This document shows, piece by piece, positions 26,725-36,372 of a DNA stretch of 64,000 nt. Each line of letters opens with the position of its first letter. Position 1 is the first letter of the stretch. A program made the position numbers and the translations under genes. The DNA is from JACJWR01 sp963842975. Its GTDB lineage: Bacteria; Actinomycetota; Actinomycetes; S36-B12; UBA10799. A model generated the notes under the pieces. That model searched no databases, was not told the DNA's origin, and worked only from the letters and a program-made list of their open reading frames with translations. The DNA lies in NCBI GenBank assembly GCA_963842975.1, contig CAWJIH010000009.1, positions 372,001 to 436,000 of the forward strand, in the 5' to 3' direction.

Positions 26725-29065
26725 TTACTGCCGCTGGCTACGCGGCCGGCTCAGCATGATCAGCAGGGCCCCGAGGACCAGCGAGCCGACACCTGCACTG
26801 ACGAGCAAGGGCAGACCTTCCCCACCGGTTGTGGCCAGGGTTGTGGTCCCAGTGGTGCTCGCAGTCGTGGCCCCGGACGTGTAGGGGTCGGTGTAGGGGT
26901 CGGTGTAGGTGCTGGTCCCGTATGGGTTCGTGTTGCTACTCGAGTATGGATCGGTGCTATAGGTGCTGGCGAATGGATCGATCGTGCTGGAGGTGCCACT
27001 CCAACTGCTGCCGCCGGAGTTGAAGGGATCGACGGTGGCAGGCACCGAGACGTTGTTGGTCGTGCCGTTAGGTGACGGAACCACCGGGTTGGACGTCGCT
27101 GGGGTCGGCGTGGGTTTGGTGCTCGTCGTCGGCGCCGGGGTGACAACTGGTCGAGTCGGGGTCGGCGTGGGAGTTGGGGTCGGCGTGGGAGTCGGGCTCG
27201 CAGTCGGGATCGGGCCGACCGCCAGTGGAGCAGAGGGGTCCGATGGCGCGGAGTCGCCCATCCCGTTTGTGGCAGTGACCGTGAACCGGTGGAAGGTCCC
27301 AAGTTCGAGGCCATCGATTCGGCAGGAGAATTCGGTCACTGCGGTGCAGGTCACGGGACTCTTGTCGCTACGCACGGTATAGGACGTGATGTAGGCGCCA
27401 CCAGTATCCAGCGGGGCCTTCCACGAAATCTGCGCCGACGTGGATCCGACCTTCACAGCGGCCACTGCGAGGGGTTTGCCGGACACTGTGGCCTCTGGCC
27501 GTGAGGGCGGGAAGTCGATTTGCACTGCAGCGGCGTCCGGGGTCTGGGCGGTGAGTTTCACCGAGACGTCACCGAGGGCGATGGGTGTGCCCTCCTGCAG
27601 GCCAGCATCCCCGTCGAAAAGCCCGCCGCTGGCCTCCGAGTAAGGATTGTGGAAGGGGTCTGCATCGAGCAGGTACACCGCACGAGGCTCCACTTTGAGC
27701 CCGCCGCTGGCGAAGGGTGTTCCCGGAGGTTCGGCAAACACCTTCGTCACCATCACTCCGCTGAGGAGTTGATTCGGAGTATCAGGGTCAAGCAGCGTGG
27801 CATCGAGTCCCACTGGCGTGCGGTATTCCAAGTAGTAGGTGTTGCCCAGAGTGTCTGTGATGCGAGCGAACTTCACCCCCGGGGTTTGCCCCGCAGTCGG
27901 CACCAAGGTGATGGTCTGCTGGGGAGAGGTCGCCACCACGTCCACCAAGGTGTCAGGGCTGGTCAGACCCATGAGGAAACTGTGGTGCCCGCCGAGCGCA
28001 GGTTGCATTCCGGGTTCCCAGCCACCCATCACCGAGTAGACCCCGCCGTACTCTGCACCCCGACAGTCCTGGGCAGGTGCCGTGATGAGTTCCGCGTTCT
28101 GCTCGGAGCAGATGGCTTGGTTGGAGTGATTCAGCGACATGTTGTGGCCCAACTCGTGGGCCAAGATTTGGCTGATGTCGTCGTCGACGCCTGGGACCAG
28201 CGACTTGGCCCCGTTGAGGATGATGAAGCCGCCCGACGCCGGCGTGGCGCCAACGCTGCCCCAACCGGCGGTATTGACCCCATCAATTTGCACACACTCT
28301 GGGATGGCGATCACCAGATGTTTGCCAGGGCCCTCCTGCCAACCAGTGCGCAGGCGCACCTCGTCGTAGGCGCCATAGAGATCGATGCACGGAGGTTTCG
28401 ACAGCGCGACCGAGTCGAATTGACCCGTGACCTGGAAGTCGATTGTGCCGTCGGTGGCGGCCCGCCAGTAGTCGGCGCTCTCCGCCGCTGCCTTGTTCAG
28501 GGTGTCGAAACTGGGCACCTCGCGACAATTCCGGTCCGGGCCAGACCGCCCGAACCAGGGTGATGTCATGCATCGCCGGATCGGCGAGCGGGAGGGTCGG
28601 CTTCTCGTCCAGGGCCACAAGTGATCCGGGCACAACGGTGGCGTCCGCAGCTACCGGGGTCAACGTGATCGCTGAACCGGGGGCCGCCGGGATCGGTGCC
28701 GGTGCTGAGGCGCCACTGGTCACTGCAACCGAGACGGTGTCACCGGCGGCCAATCCCAGCCGATTGGCTTCGTCCTCAAGACCCTCGACCGTCAAGCGGC
28801 CGGAATCGGTGAGCACGGATGCCGAAGGTCCAAGTGGGCTATCCGAAAGGATGCTCAGCGTCCCCGAAACGCGGCCATCCTCAGCAGCGGCCGGAGCAAT
28901 TGGAATAGCCGCGAGGAGAAGTGCGCCAACCCCCACAAGACCAGCACCGAGACGTCGGAGTCGGGCGGAACTTCGCTCCCTTCCAGCGGCGCGTCGACCA
29001 CCGGCCGTCGCGCGTGTGGCGGCGCCTGATGGCCACCAAGTTATCCCGCCGTCGGTCCCACCCAT
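26725..29065 (-). pseudogene. Cell-wall anchored metalloprotease (HExxHxxxxxH) with FN3 domain and LATTG anchor, frameshifted
   Basis: The N-terminal frame (29065 to about 28540) has an Arg-rich start and a signal-peptide core (GAGLVGVGALLLAAIPIAPAAA). It ends in HDITLVRAVWPG, where the second frame continues PDRNCREVPSFDTLNKAA. One extra base in the GGG at about 28538-28540 explains the break; corrected length is 779 residues. The peptidase core has HELGHNMSLNH, a zincin motif with three zinc-binding histidines. Next come a fibronectin III domain, a Pro-Thr repeat, a Ser/Thr/Tyr-rich stalk and LATTG plus a membrane helix and Arg tail, the class E sortase pattern. The start is uncertain. Confidence 0.8.
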
Positions 29066-29219
29066 TGCCGACTCCCAACTCTCGCTTGTGCTCGCCCATA
29101 TTCACAGTACTCCGCGGGATCGTTCTTCGGCGTAGCAAGGCACGCCAACCGATACACTCGAGCCAATCAATGGCTCGCTGCCTCGTGAGCGCCCTCGATC
29201 AGCAAGGAGTGTCGCCGCT

Positions 29220-29981
29220 GTGACCACCGTTGTTTCTGTCCACTCTTTCCGGGGCGGCACCGGCAAAAGCAACACCACGGCAAACGTCGCCGCCCAACTC
29301 GCCGCGGCAGGCAAACGAGTCGCAGTCATCGACACGGACATCCAGAGTCCGGGGATCCACGTCATCTTCGGTTTCGAGGAGGACTTCGACAAGACCCTCA
29401 ACGACTACCTCTGGGGGAAGATCGACATCGTCTCCGCGGCCCATGACGTCACCGGCGTCGTGCTGGCGGACAAAGCCGTCGTTCCCGGCGGCGCCTTGTT
29501 CCTCATACCCTCAAGCATGAAGGCCGCCGATATCGCCCGAGTGCTGCGCGAAGGCTACGACGTCGGAACCTTGAACGACGGCTTCCGCGACATCGCTCGC
29601 AACCTGCAATTGGACTATCTGTTCATCGACACCCACCCTGGCCTCAACGAAGAAACCATGCTGTCGTTGACCATCAGCGACGTGCTGCTGCTCATCCTCC
29701 GACCGGACAAGCAGGACTTCCAGGGCACTGCGGTGACTGTCGATATCGCTCGACGACTTGATGTGCCGCTGTTGCTGCTCGTGGTCAACAAGGTGCCTTC
29801 GAACATTGATACCGACGACCTGCGATCGCAACTCAATTCCGCCTACGGCGCCGAGACCGCGGCCGTTCTTCCGCTGTCCGAACAGGTCGTCCAGAACGCC
29901 TCCGGCGGGCTCTTCTCGCTGCTGCATCCGGAGCACCCTTGGTCTGAACAGGTGCGCATGCTGGCAGCCCGAATCAGTTGA
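29220..29981 (+). CDS. MinD/ParA-like P-loop ATPase
   Basis: The 253-residue protein has a deviant Walker A HSFRGGTGKSNTTAN near its N-terminus, with Arg where ParA/MinD proteins normally have the signature Lys. Switch I is VIDTDIQSPG and Walker B is LDYLFIDTHPGLNEET. No C-terminal MinD amphipathic helix is obvious. The GTG start is ten bases after AAGGAG (29204-29209). It is the first gene of a four-gene run with a polytopic membrane protein, a HAMP receptor and an unknown protein, with no parB or minC nearby. This suggests a membrane-associated signalling or positioning switch, not plasmid or chromosome partition. Confidence 0.8.
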   Translation: MTTVVSVHSFRGGTGKSNTTANVAAQLAAAGKRVAVIDTDIQSPGIHVIFGFEEDFDKTLNDYLWGKIDIVSAAHDVTGVVLADKAVVPGGALFLIPSSMKAADIARVLREGYDVGTLNDGFRDIARNLQLDYLFIDTHPGLNEETMLSLTISDVLLLILRPDKQDFQGTAVTVDIARRLDVPLLLLVVNKVPSNIDTDDLRSQLNSAYGAETAAVLPLSEQVVQNASGGLFSLLHPEHPWSEQVRMLAARIS

Positions 29982-29988
29982 TTCGGAA

Positions 29989-31485
29989 ATGGCGGATATC
30001 CCGGCGCCCCAGAAGCACGGCGGATCGGACGAAGACGACGATCCGTGGGGCTTCCTCGCGGCGGGCAGGTCCTCCCGGGCGCGGCCATCCAGCCCAGCGC
30101 CAATAGCGGGGGCTGAACCGACCCCGGAACCGACCCCGGCGCAGACCTTCAGCGGTCGTGAGCGTGGCGAATTGCGCGCCACCATCACCGCGCCCTCGCT
30201 CAAGCGCCGGGCCTGGCCGATGGCCCTTTCGCTCATGCTGGTGTCGCTTGCCGGCTTCCTCACCGAAATCGTCGCGGCTGCCCAGGTGATTTCGATAATC
30301 GGTCCACGGTCCATGCTGTACGTCTATCCGCTCGGTGGTGTGGGGCTGATCCTGCTAGCGCTGGCCGGCTTCACCTTCATTGATTCCCGAGCGCGGCTGC
30401 CGATGATCCGCGCTGTTGCGCTGATCTACGCCGCCGCGTTCGTCATTGCGTTGTCTTTGCTCGCGGGATCGGTAGTTCCGGCGCTCGCGGCGGTCGTGCT
30501 CTGGCTGCTGGCGGATCAACTGAACTTCCTGCTTCCGCTGCTGATCTGGAGCCTCGCGGGCGACGAGTTCAATGTCGCCGAGGGCCGCAAGATATTCGGT
30601 TGGATCGTCACGTGGACATACCTTGGCCAGGTGGTCGGCCTGGCGCTTGCCGCGGCCGGGGCTCCGATCCTGGAGGCTCTGGGTGCGCCGTTGCCGTGGC
30701 TTGTGGTGCTGGCACCGCTGCTGTGTGTGTTCGTTGCGGTGTGGCTGCCGAAGGTGATGAAGGGCTCTGCTGCGGCGACGGGTTTGGCCCGGTCGGAGGA
30801 CTTGGGTACGTCGTTGGCAAGTGCCTGGGGCTTCGTCTCCGGGATCAAAGTCTGGCGGTATTTCCTGGTGGCCTCCACGGTGACCTTCACCGCAGGCATG
30901 TTGGTGTTCATTGGCTTCCTCACCGAGGTCGAACTAATCGCTGACGGGGACGCAGCCACAATCCAGTTCATCTTCGGCACAGCCAGTCTGGGGGCGTTGC
31001 TGTTGTGCTGGGGGACGCAGGTGTTTTTCGCCGAGAAACTGCAGGACAAGATAGGGATTCCAGGAGTACTCCTGATTCTGCCCATCGCCGCTGTGCTCGC
31101 CGGAGTCGCGCTCCTAGGAGGCGTCCTCACAGGCCAAATCGCGTTGCTGGTCATCGGTTTCCTGTTGTGGATGATCCCGCGCTGGAGCGTGGACGAAAAC
31201 GCCAGAAGGGCGGCGCTGGCTCTCGTCCCAGACGAACGACGCACGCGGGTGTCGTTCTTCGTTGATCTGGGTCCGGTGGCAGTTGGCCTGGTGCTGGCCG
31301 GGCCGTTGGCGGCGATCGGGCTACTGACGGACCGATTCTGGATCGTCCCGGCCCTCGCAGTCGTGCTCGCGGCGTTTGCGATCTGGCCAGCCATGAAGGT
31401 GCGGGCGGGTTGGGAGGACAGCCTGTTGTCGTGGCGCCTGCGTCGACGCAAGCGCAGTCGGACCATCGATCTGGGAGACATCTAG
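29989..31485 (+). CDS. Polytopic membrane protein of the MFS type
   Basis: From the ATG at 29989, seven bases after the ATPase stop, the protein has 498 residues. About 85 N-terminal residues are polar and Pro-rich (DDDPWGFLAAGRSS, TPEPTPAQ). Ten to twelve hydrophobic segments follow, including WPMALSLMLVSLAGFLTEIV, MLYVYPLGGVGLILLALAGF and LWLLADQLNFLLPLLIWSL. A basic tail (RRRKRSRTIDLGDI) ends the protein. The layout resembles MFS carriers or nucleotide-transporter-like proteins, but no substrate signature is evident. The acidic N-terminal region could bind the neighbouring ATPase. It should not be called a transporter of any named compound. Confidence 0.7.
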   Translation: MADIPAPQKHGGSDEDDDPWGFLAAGRSSRARPSSPAPIAGAEPTPEPTPAQTFSGRERGELRATITAPSLKRRAWPMALSLMLVSLAGFLTEIVAAAQVISIIGPRSMLYVYPLGGVGLILLALAGFTFIDSRARLPMIRAVALIYAAAFVIALSLLAGSVVPALAAVVLWLLADQLNFLLPLLIWSLAGDEFNVAEGRKIFGWIVTWTYLGQVVGLALAAAGAPILEALGAPLPWLVVLAPLLCVFVAVWLPKVMKGSAAATGLARSEDLGTSLASAWGFVSGIKVWRYFLVASTVTFTAGMLVFIGFLTEVELIADGDAATIQFIFGTASLGALLLCWGTQVFFAEKLQDKIGIPGVLLILPIAAVLAGVALLGGVLTGQIALLVIGFLLWMIPRWSVDENARRAALALVPDERRTRVSFFVDLGPVAVGLVLAGPLAAIGLLTDRFWIVPALAVVLAAFAIWPAMKVRAGWEDSLLSWRLRRRKRSRTIDLGDI

Positions 31486-31494
31486 TAGGTACCT

Positions 31495-32577
31495 ATGGCC
31501 ACGACAACTGAAGCTACAACGGCTGCTCCGCAGCCGAAGGAGCCGGACATGCCCCCGCTCGAACGGGTCCGGTTTGGCATGCGGTGGAAGCTCCTCACAG
31601 CTTTCGCCGGGGCTTTCACCCTGGTGTTCATCTTTATTGCGATTTGGGTGGTGCAGTTCGCCACGAGCCGGGCCGAACAGCGTCTGATGCAACAACTCGG
31701 TTCCACCTCCGCTGGTGGCGCCACCACGATCAATGCGGCTGAATTCCAGGAACTGCTCGCCACAGTCCCGGTGGTGCCCGACCCGGACAATCCCTTCGGG
31801 GTGGGCTATCCGGACAGTCCGCTGTACGCCAGCCAGGCGGCCCAGTTGATGCGAATTCGCGACATCGTGGAGGAGGCAAATCCGTATAGCTACTTTCGCG
31901 ACGAGGTGGACGGCAAACTGTATTTCGCCGCGTCCGCCGGCTACTACTATGTGCCGCAATTCGGTGTCACCTACCGGGTGCCGGTCGATGGTGTGGTCAG
32001 CCCGGAGACCTATCAACGGATGGAGCGAGGCCTGACGGAAACCGTTGATGAACCCGCCTACAGCGACGTCTACGGATCATGGATTTCCTCGTATAGCCCG
32101 GTGCGACTGGCCGATGGCACCTCGGTCGGTGCCATTGGGATCGACTACCCATTGACCTATGTCGATCAGATTCGCAGCGAGTCACGTTCGCAGGTGTTAC
32201 CCGTTCTGGTCTTGAGCTACCTCGTGCTGCTCTTGATGGTGTTGGTGCTTTCCAGCGCTTTGGTCCGGCCGCTGCGCAGGTTGACCGACGCCACGCGTCG
32301 GGTGGAACAGGGGGAGTACCAGCTCGATGTCACCTCGTTGGTGAAATCCCGGTTCCCAGACGAGATGTACGTGTTGGCGGCCTCGTTTGCTCGCATGGCC
32401 CGAAAAGTGGGCGCCCGCGAGAAGTCCCTGACGAGGGAAGTGCAGCGGCTGAAGGTCGAGATCGACGCATCGAAACGGGAGCAGGCAGTGCTTGAGATCA
32501 CCGAGACTGACTTCTTCTCCGACCTTGAGGCGCGTGCCGCCGAAATGCGCCGGCGGATGCGTGAGGGCGACTCCTGA
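31495..32577 (+). CDS. Cache-like sensor/HAMP receptor without output domain
   Basis: The 360-residue protein has a cytosolic N-terminus and a first membrane helix at about residues 33-54. A roughly 175-residue extracytoplasmic region resembles a single Cache/PAS-like sensor (AASAGYYYVPQFGVTYRVP, YGSWISSYSPVRLADGTSVG). A second helix lies at about 232-255, then a HAMP domain (RPLRRLTDATRRVEQGEY). The end is a coiled coil with REVQRLKVEIDASK and EITETDFFSDLEARA. There is no kinase, cyclase or methyl-accepting signalling domain. It starts nine bases after the MFS-type gene, so a signal may pass to the ATPase or membrane protein. Confidence 0.75.
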   Translation: MATTTEATTAAPQPKEPDMPPLERVRFGMRWKLLTAFAGAFTLVFIFIAIWVVQFATSRAEQRLMQQLGSTSAGGATTINAAEFQELLATVPVVPDPDNPFGVGYPDSPLYASQAAQLMRIRDIVEEANPYSYFRDEVDGKLYFAASAGYYYVPQFGVTYRVPVDGVVSPETYQRMERGLTETVDEPAYSDVYGSWISSYSPVRLADGTSVGAIGIDYPLTYVDQIRSESRSQVLPVLVLSYLVLLLMVLVLSSALVRPLRRLTDATRRVEQGEYQLDVTSLVKSRFPDEMYVLAASFARMARKVGAREKSLTREVQRLKVEIDASKREQAVLEITETDFFSDLEARAAEMRRRMREGDS

Positions 32578-32590
32578 GGAGGAGGGAACC

Positions 32591-33370
32591 ATGAGCTGCC
32601 CGGCTGGCGAAAGGGGAGGAGCCGTGGCCGGACAGGTCGACGAGGTGCGAATCCCGGGTCTGACTGCAGTGGACGTGGCAGATGCTCGGCTCGATCGACG
32701 ATGCCGCGACGACTTGCTGGCCCGCCTCATCGCCGTACACCTGAGGTACTTCGCGGATCATCCACACGTACCCGCCGAGTGGCGCCAGGGCTTGCGGGTC
32801 GGTTGGCCGGATCCGGAGGTCGTGGTGCACCTGTGGTTGTTGCGATTTGGCGGGCAGGATGTCGGGGAGGCGATCATCCACACGAACCTGCGCCGTGGCG
32901 TGGTGATGTTTCATTTCCTCGCCGTCGACCGGGCGACGCGATACGCCTTGCCGTACCACTGGTTGGACGAATTGTCGGACGCAGTGGTTGAGTGCGGCCG
33001 CCGCGATGCGCGCAGCACCGGAGTCCCGCTGCGGGCGATGGCGTGCGAAATCCCGTCCGAGCACCTGCACAAGTGGGCTCGCACGGGTTTTCGACCGATG
33101 CGAACGCGCTACCAGGAACCCCGGCACGGCATGCATTGGCGGGAGCACGGAACCTCACCTGAGTTCTTTGACATGCTCGGCATCATTCGGGTGCTGGATG
33201 CCCACGACGAGGGCAGTGGCGCCGCAGGGACATCGGCACCCGAACGGCCGACCCCGGATGGTGCAGCCGTTCGTGCGTTCCTGTTGGACCACTACCGCCT
33301 CGATCCGACCCATCCCAACGTGGCGCGGATGTTGGCGGAGGCCGATGGCGTGCAGGAGTTGCAGGGCTAG
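32591..33370 (+). CDS. Conserved hypothetical protein, fourth gene of the MinD-HAMP cluster
   Basis: From the ATG at 32591 the soluble protein has 259 residues. A very strong Shine-Dalgarno (GGAGGAGGG, 32577-32585) sits just upstream, and the HAMP gene ends only 13 bases before. The middle part (VVVHLWLLRFGGQDVGEAIIHTNL, VVMFHFLAVDRATRYALPYHWLDELSDAV) has the alternation of strands and helices of an alpha/beta fold and vaguely recalls a GNAT-type acyltransferase. The canonical acyl-CoA binding motif is not visible, so that idea is weak. No signal peptide or membrane segment. It is probably an effector or accessory of the cluster. Confidence 0.65.
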   Translation: MSCPAGERGGAVAGQVDEVRIPGLTAVDVADARLDRRCRDDLLARLIAVHLRYFADHPHVPAEWRQGLRVGWPDPEVVVHLWLLRFGGQDVGEAIIHTNLRRGVVMFHFLAVDRATRYALPYHWLDELSDAVVECGRRDARSTGVPLRAMACEIPSEHLHKWARTGFRPMRTRYQEPRHGMHWREHGTSPEFFDMLGIIRVLDAHDEGSGAAGTSAPERPTPDGAAVRAFLLDHYRLDPTHPNVARMLAEADGVQELQG

Positions 33371-33414
33371 TCGGCCCGAGGCGTGCCGGCCACCCATGGC
33401 TGCCGGGTGACGAT

Positions 33415-35079
33415 TCAGCGGATGAAGCTGCCCAATCCGTCGGCGTCCAGGAATTCGACGGTGACCTGTGGAGACTCCCCACCGACCGGAGGGGCAAACG
33501 TCACGGCGGATACGCCTACCGCGTTTTCTCCGGTGGGTTCGTAGGAGTAGGTCGAACCTGACCAATGGGTGAGGGGGAACTCCATGCTTTTTGGACCCAG
33601 GACCATCACCAGGGACTCGCCTCTGTCCACCACCTGCAGGGGGCCGTAGTAGTCGTTTTCGTACGTTCCGATGAGTTCGGCCAGCGGTGGGCTCGGGCTC
33701 GGAGTTGCGGGGGCCCCTTCGTTGGCGAGCCTGCTGGGGTTGGTGAGGAACTGCGCGTCCATCACCTGTCTGAAGGCGGGTAGCCAATCTCGACTGATCT
33801 CTCCGGTTTCCACCAAATCCAGGAACGAGGCAGCAATGGCTTCCGGGGCACCCTGAGGTGTTCCGTTGGTGAGCACGACGATCCCGAGATTCTCCGACGG
33901 CAACAGCGTCAAGGCCGTTGAGGCTCCGAGCAGGAAGGCTCCGCTGTGGGAGAACCGCACTCGACCGGTGTCGTCGGTCCCGGACCCTATTCCCAGGGCG
34001 TAGAAGCCAGGCCGAGCGGACGGCGTGCCCGGCTCACCGCTCAGGATGTGGGGCAGCCTGGACTGTTGCAGCACCTCCGGATCGACGATTTCGGTCCCTT
34101 CCCATTGCCCATCGGCCAGTTGCAGCTTGAGCCACTTGGCCATGTCGGCGGCCGAAGAACTCACTCCGCCAGCCGGTGACTGGGCTTGCGGGTCGCGGAC
34201 CTCGGTGTGCTGATATTCGCCGTTGAGCCATTGATGGGTCACTGCCTTGTTGGGGGCGGCCTCATAGTCGGCGAACGATGAACTGGTGGACTCCATCCCC
34301 AAGGGGGCGTAGAGGCGCTCCTCAGAGAGCGCAGACCAGGAGGATCCCTGCGATGCCGCTACTGCTTCGGCCGCGGCAGTGAGGCCGAAGTTCGTGTATT
34401 GGAACTGCGCACGGAACGGCTCCAGCGGAAGCAGGCGCAGTTTGAACAGGATTTCGGTCTGGTTGTAGCCGAGATCCTCGAGCAGATCACCGGCATGAGC
34501 GGGCAATCCGCTGCGATGCGAATAGAGATCAGCGAGGGTCACATTGCTGGTCACGTAGGGATCGTCGAGGGCAAAGCTGGGAAGGTAGGTCGTCACTGGG
34601 TCATCCCAATCGACTGCGCCATCACTGACCACCGACGACACCACGGTGGCGCCAACCGGCTTGGACAGTGAGGCCAATTGGAACACGGTGTTCTCGTTCA
34701 CCGGATCTTCCCCGCCGAGTTCCCGAACACCGAAGCCCTTGAGGAACACCGTCTCCCCGTTGTGCACCACGGCGACGGAAACCCCCGGGACGCCGGACTT
34801 GGTCATCACGTCGTTGACGATGACATCCAACTGCCCGACAGCAGCGGTGATCTGGTCTTCTGGGATGGTCACCGCCGAGCGTTCGGCCGGATTCCCCTCG
34901 GCCGGCGGCGACGCGAACGGCAGGCCCGTGGGCGTCTCCGAGGTCGCAGGTGTGCCGGATCCGGCACAGGCAGCCAGGAGCGAAACTGCACCAACCGCGA
35001 GCACGGCGGCGCCGAACTTGCCGAACCTACTCGCGCCCAGACTCGACCGACCCCCGACCGTCGCCCGACGACTAGTCAC
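33415..35079 (-). CDS. Serine hydrolase lipoprotein (beta-lactamase class C / PBP4-like family)
   Basis: The 554-residue protein has a lipobox (LLAAC) after a basic, hydrophobic N-terminus. The class C beta-lactamase-type domain shows the three active-site motifs: SLSK (FQLASLSKPVG), YTN (QYTNFGLTAAAEA) and HSG (FSHSGAFLLG). A C-terminal beta-rich domain (ELIGTYENDYYGPLQVVDRGE) resembles DUF3471-type tails. It likely hydrolyses an amide or ester bond in the cell envelope; antibiotic hydrolysis cannot be inferred. The GTG start at 35079 has GGAGGT upstream and overlaps the rocD stop by four bases, so the pair is coupled. Confidence 0.85.
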   Translation of the reverse strand: MTSRRATVGGRSSLGASRFGKFGAAVLAVGAVSLLAACAGSGTPATSETPTGLPFASPPAEGNPAERSAVTIPEDQITAAVGQLDVIVNDVMTKSGVPGVSVAVVHNGETVFLKGFGVRELGGEDPVNENTVFQLASLSKPVGATVVSSVVSDGAVDWDDPVTTYLPSFALDDPYVTSNVTLADLYSHRSGLPAHAGDLLEDLGYNQTEILFKLRLLPLEPFRAQFQYTNFGLTAAAEAVAASQGSSWSALSEERLYAPLGMESTSSSFADYEAAPNKAVTHQWLNGEYQHTEVRDPQAQSPAGGVSSSAADMAKWLKLQLADGQWEGTEIVDPEVLQQSRLPHILSGEPGTPSARPGFYALGIGSGTDDTGRVRFSHSGAFLLGASTALTLLPSENLGIVVLTNGTPQGAPEAIAASFLDLVETGEISRDWLPAFRQVMDAQFLTNPSRLANEGAPATPSPSPPLAELIGTYENDYYGPLQVVDRGESLVMVLGPKSMEFPLTHWSGSTYSYEPTGENAVGVSAVTFAPPVGGESPQVTVEFLDADGLGSFIR

Positions 35080-36275
35080 CCGAGCACCTCCAGCACCACA
35101 TCTATCCCATGATCAAGGTCTGCTGGGTCAATCATCAATGGTGGAGCCAGGCGCAACGTCGTCTCGTGAGTTTCCTTCACGATCAGTCCCGCATCCAGTG
35201 CACGCAGGCAGCGCGGGCGCACCGGCGCATACTCCGGCTTCACTTGGACGCCGGCCCAGAGACCCCGGCCGCGCACTTCACTCACCGATTCCGGTGCCTC
35301 GTTGTGCAGCCGCGCCAGCATGTGGGTGCCCAACTCGCGCGATCGCTGCTGGTACTCCCCACTGGCCAACATCGAGATCACCTCGCGGGCAACAGCGAGC
35401 GCCAGCGGGTTGCCGCCAAAGGTCGAACCATGCTCACCTGGTCGTAGGACGCCCAACACGTCATCGCGGGACACGACCGCCGACACCGGCACGATTCCCC
35501 CGCCCAGCGCTTTGCCCAGCACCAGGACATCAGGTGTGACTCCCTCCCAGTCACACGTCAAGGTGGAACCGGTGCGGCCAAGGCCGGACTGAACCTCGTC
35601 GGCCACGAAGAGCACGCCAGCTTCCCGGCAGGCCGCCGCTGATTCCGCCAAATACCCAGGTGGTGGCACAACGACGCCGGCTTCGCCTTGGATCGGTTCG
35701 ACGAGAAATGCCACCACATTCGGATCTGCCAGCGCCGCCTGGAGCGAATCGATATCCCCGTAGTCCACTGCTCGGAAGCCGGGGGTGAAAGGTCCGAAAC
35801 CGTCACGGGCTACCGGATCGTCGCTGAATGAGACGATGGTCGTGGTTCGGCCGTGGAAGTTGTGATGGGCCACCAGGATGATGGCCTGTTCTTCGGGGAC
35901 CCCTTTGACCCGGTAGCCCCAGGCCCGCGACACCTTGATGGCGGTTTCAACCCCCTCCGCTCCGGTGTTCATCGGCAGCACACGATCCATCCCCACCAGA
36001 TCGCCCAACTCCTCGCAGAATGGGCCGAGCTGATCGGAGTGCACGGCCCGACTAGTGAGGGTGGCCCGGTTCAACTGGTCGTGGGCCGCCGCGATTAGGC
36101 GCGGATGACGATGGCCGAAGTTCAGGGCCGAATAGGCACTGAGGAAGTCGAGGTAGCGTTTCCCGTCGACGTCGGTTACCCAGGCACCTTCACCAGATGC
36201 AACCACCACCGGCAGGGGGTGGTAGTTGTGGGCCCCACGATCGGTTTCGAGTTGTCGCAATGCGGCGGCGTCCAT
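35076..36275 (-). CDS. rocD: Ornithine aminotransferase
   Basis: The 399-residue class III aminotransferase matches RocD. It has YLDFLSAYSALNFGHRHP, VLPMNTGAEGVETAIKVSRAWGY, the aspartate of VLFVADEVQSGLGRTG and the PLP lysine of VLVLGKALGGGIVPVSAVV, then GEHGSTFGGNPLALAVA. It converts ornithine plus 2-oxoglutarate to glutamate semialdehyde and glutamate. ATG 36275 is chosen because homology begins there, though the frame extends to 36344. It overlaps the serine hydrolase start and is divergent from an acyltransferase gene. The ddaH gene 32 kb away also touches arginine metabolism, but no physical link is seen. Confidence 0.9.
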   Translation of the reverse strand: MDAAALRQLETDRGAHNYHPLPVVVASGEGAWVTDVDGKRYLDFLSAYSALNFGHRHPRLIAAAHDQLNRATLTSRAVHSDQLGPFCEELGDLVGMDRVLPMNTGAEGVETAIKVSRAWGYRVKGVPEEQAIILVAHHNFHGRTTTIVSFSDDPVARDGFGPFTPGFRAVDYGDIDSLQAALADPNVVAFLVEPIQGEAGVVVPPPGYLAESAAACREAGVLFVADEVQSGLGRTGSTLTCDWEGVTPDVLVLGKALGGGIVPVSAVVSRDDVLGVLRPGEHGSTFGGNPLALAVAREVISMLASGEYQQRSRELGTHMLARLHNEAPESVSEVRGRGLWAGVQVKPEYAPVRPRCLRALDAGLIVKETHETTLRLAPPLMIDPADLDHGIDVVLEVLG

Positions 36276-36372
36276 GGCCCCACCGTATCCCGCATTGCGC
36301 CTACACTCCCACCCACGAGGGGGCACCGTTGGTGAGGGTGCCATCGGAAGTCGACGGATAGGGTTTCAAGTT

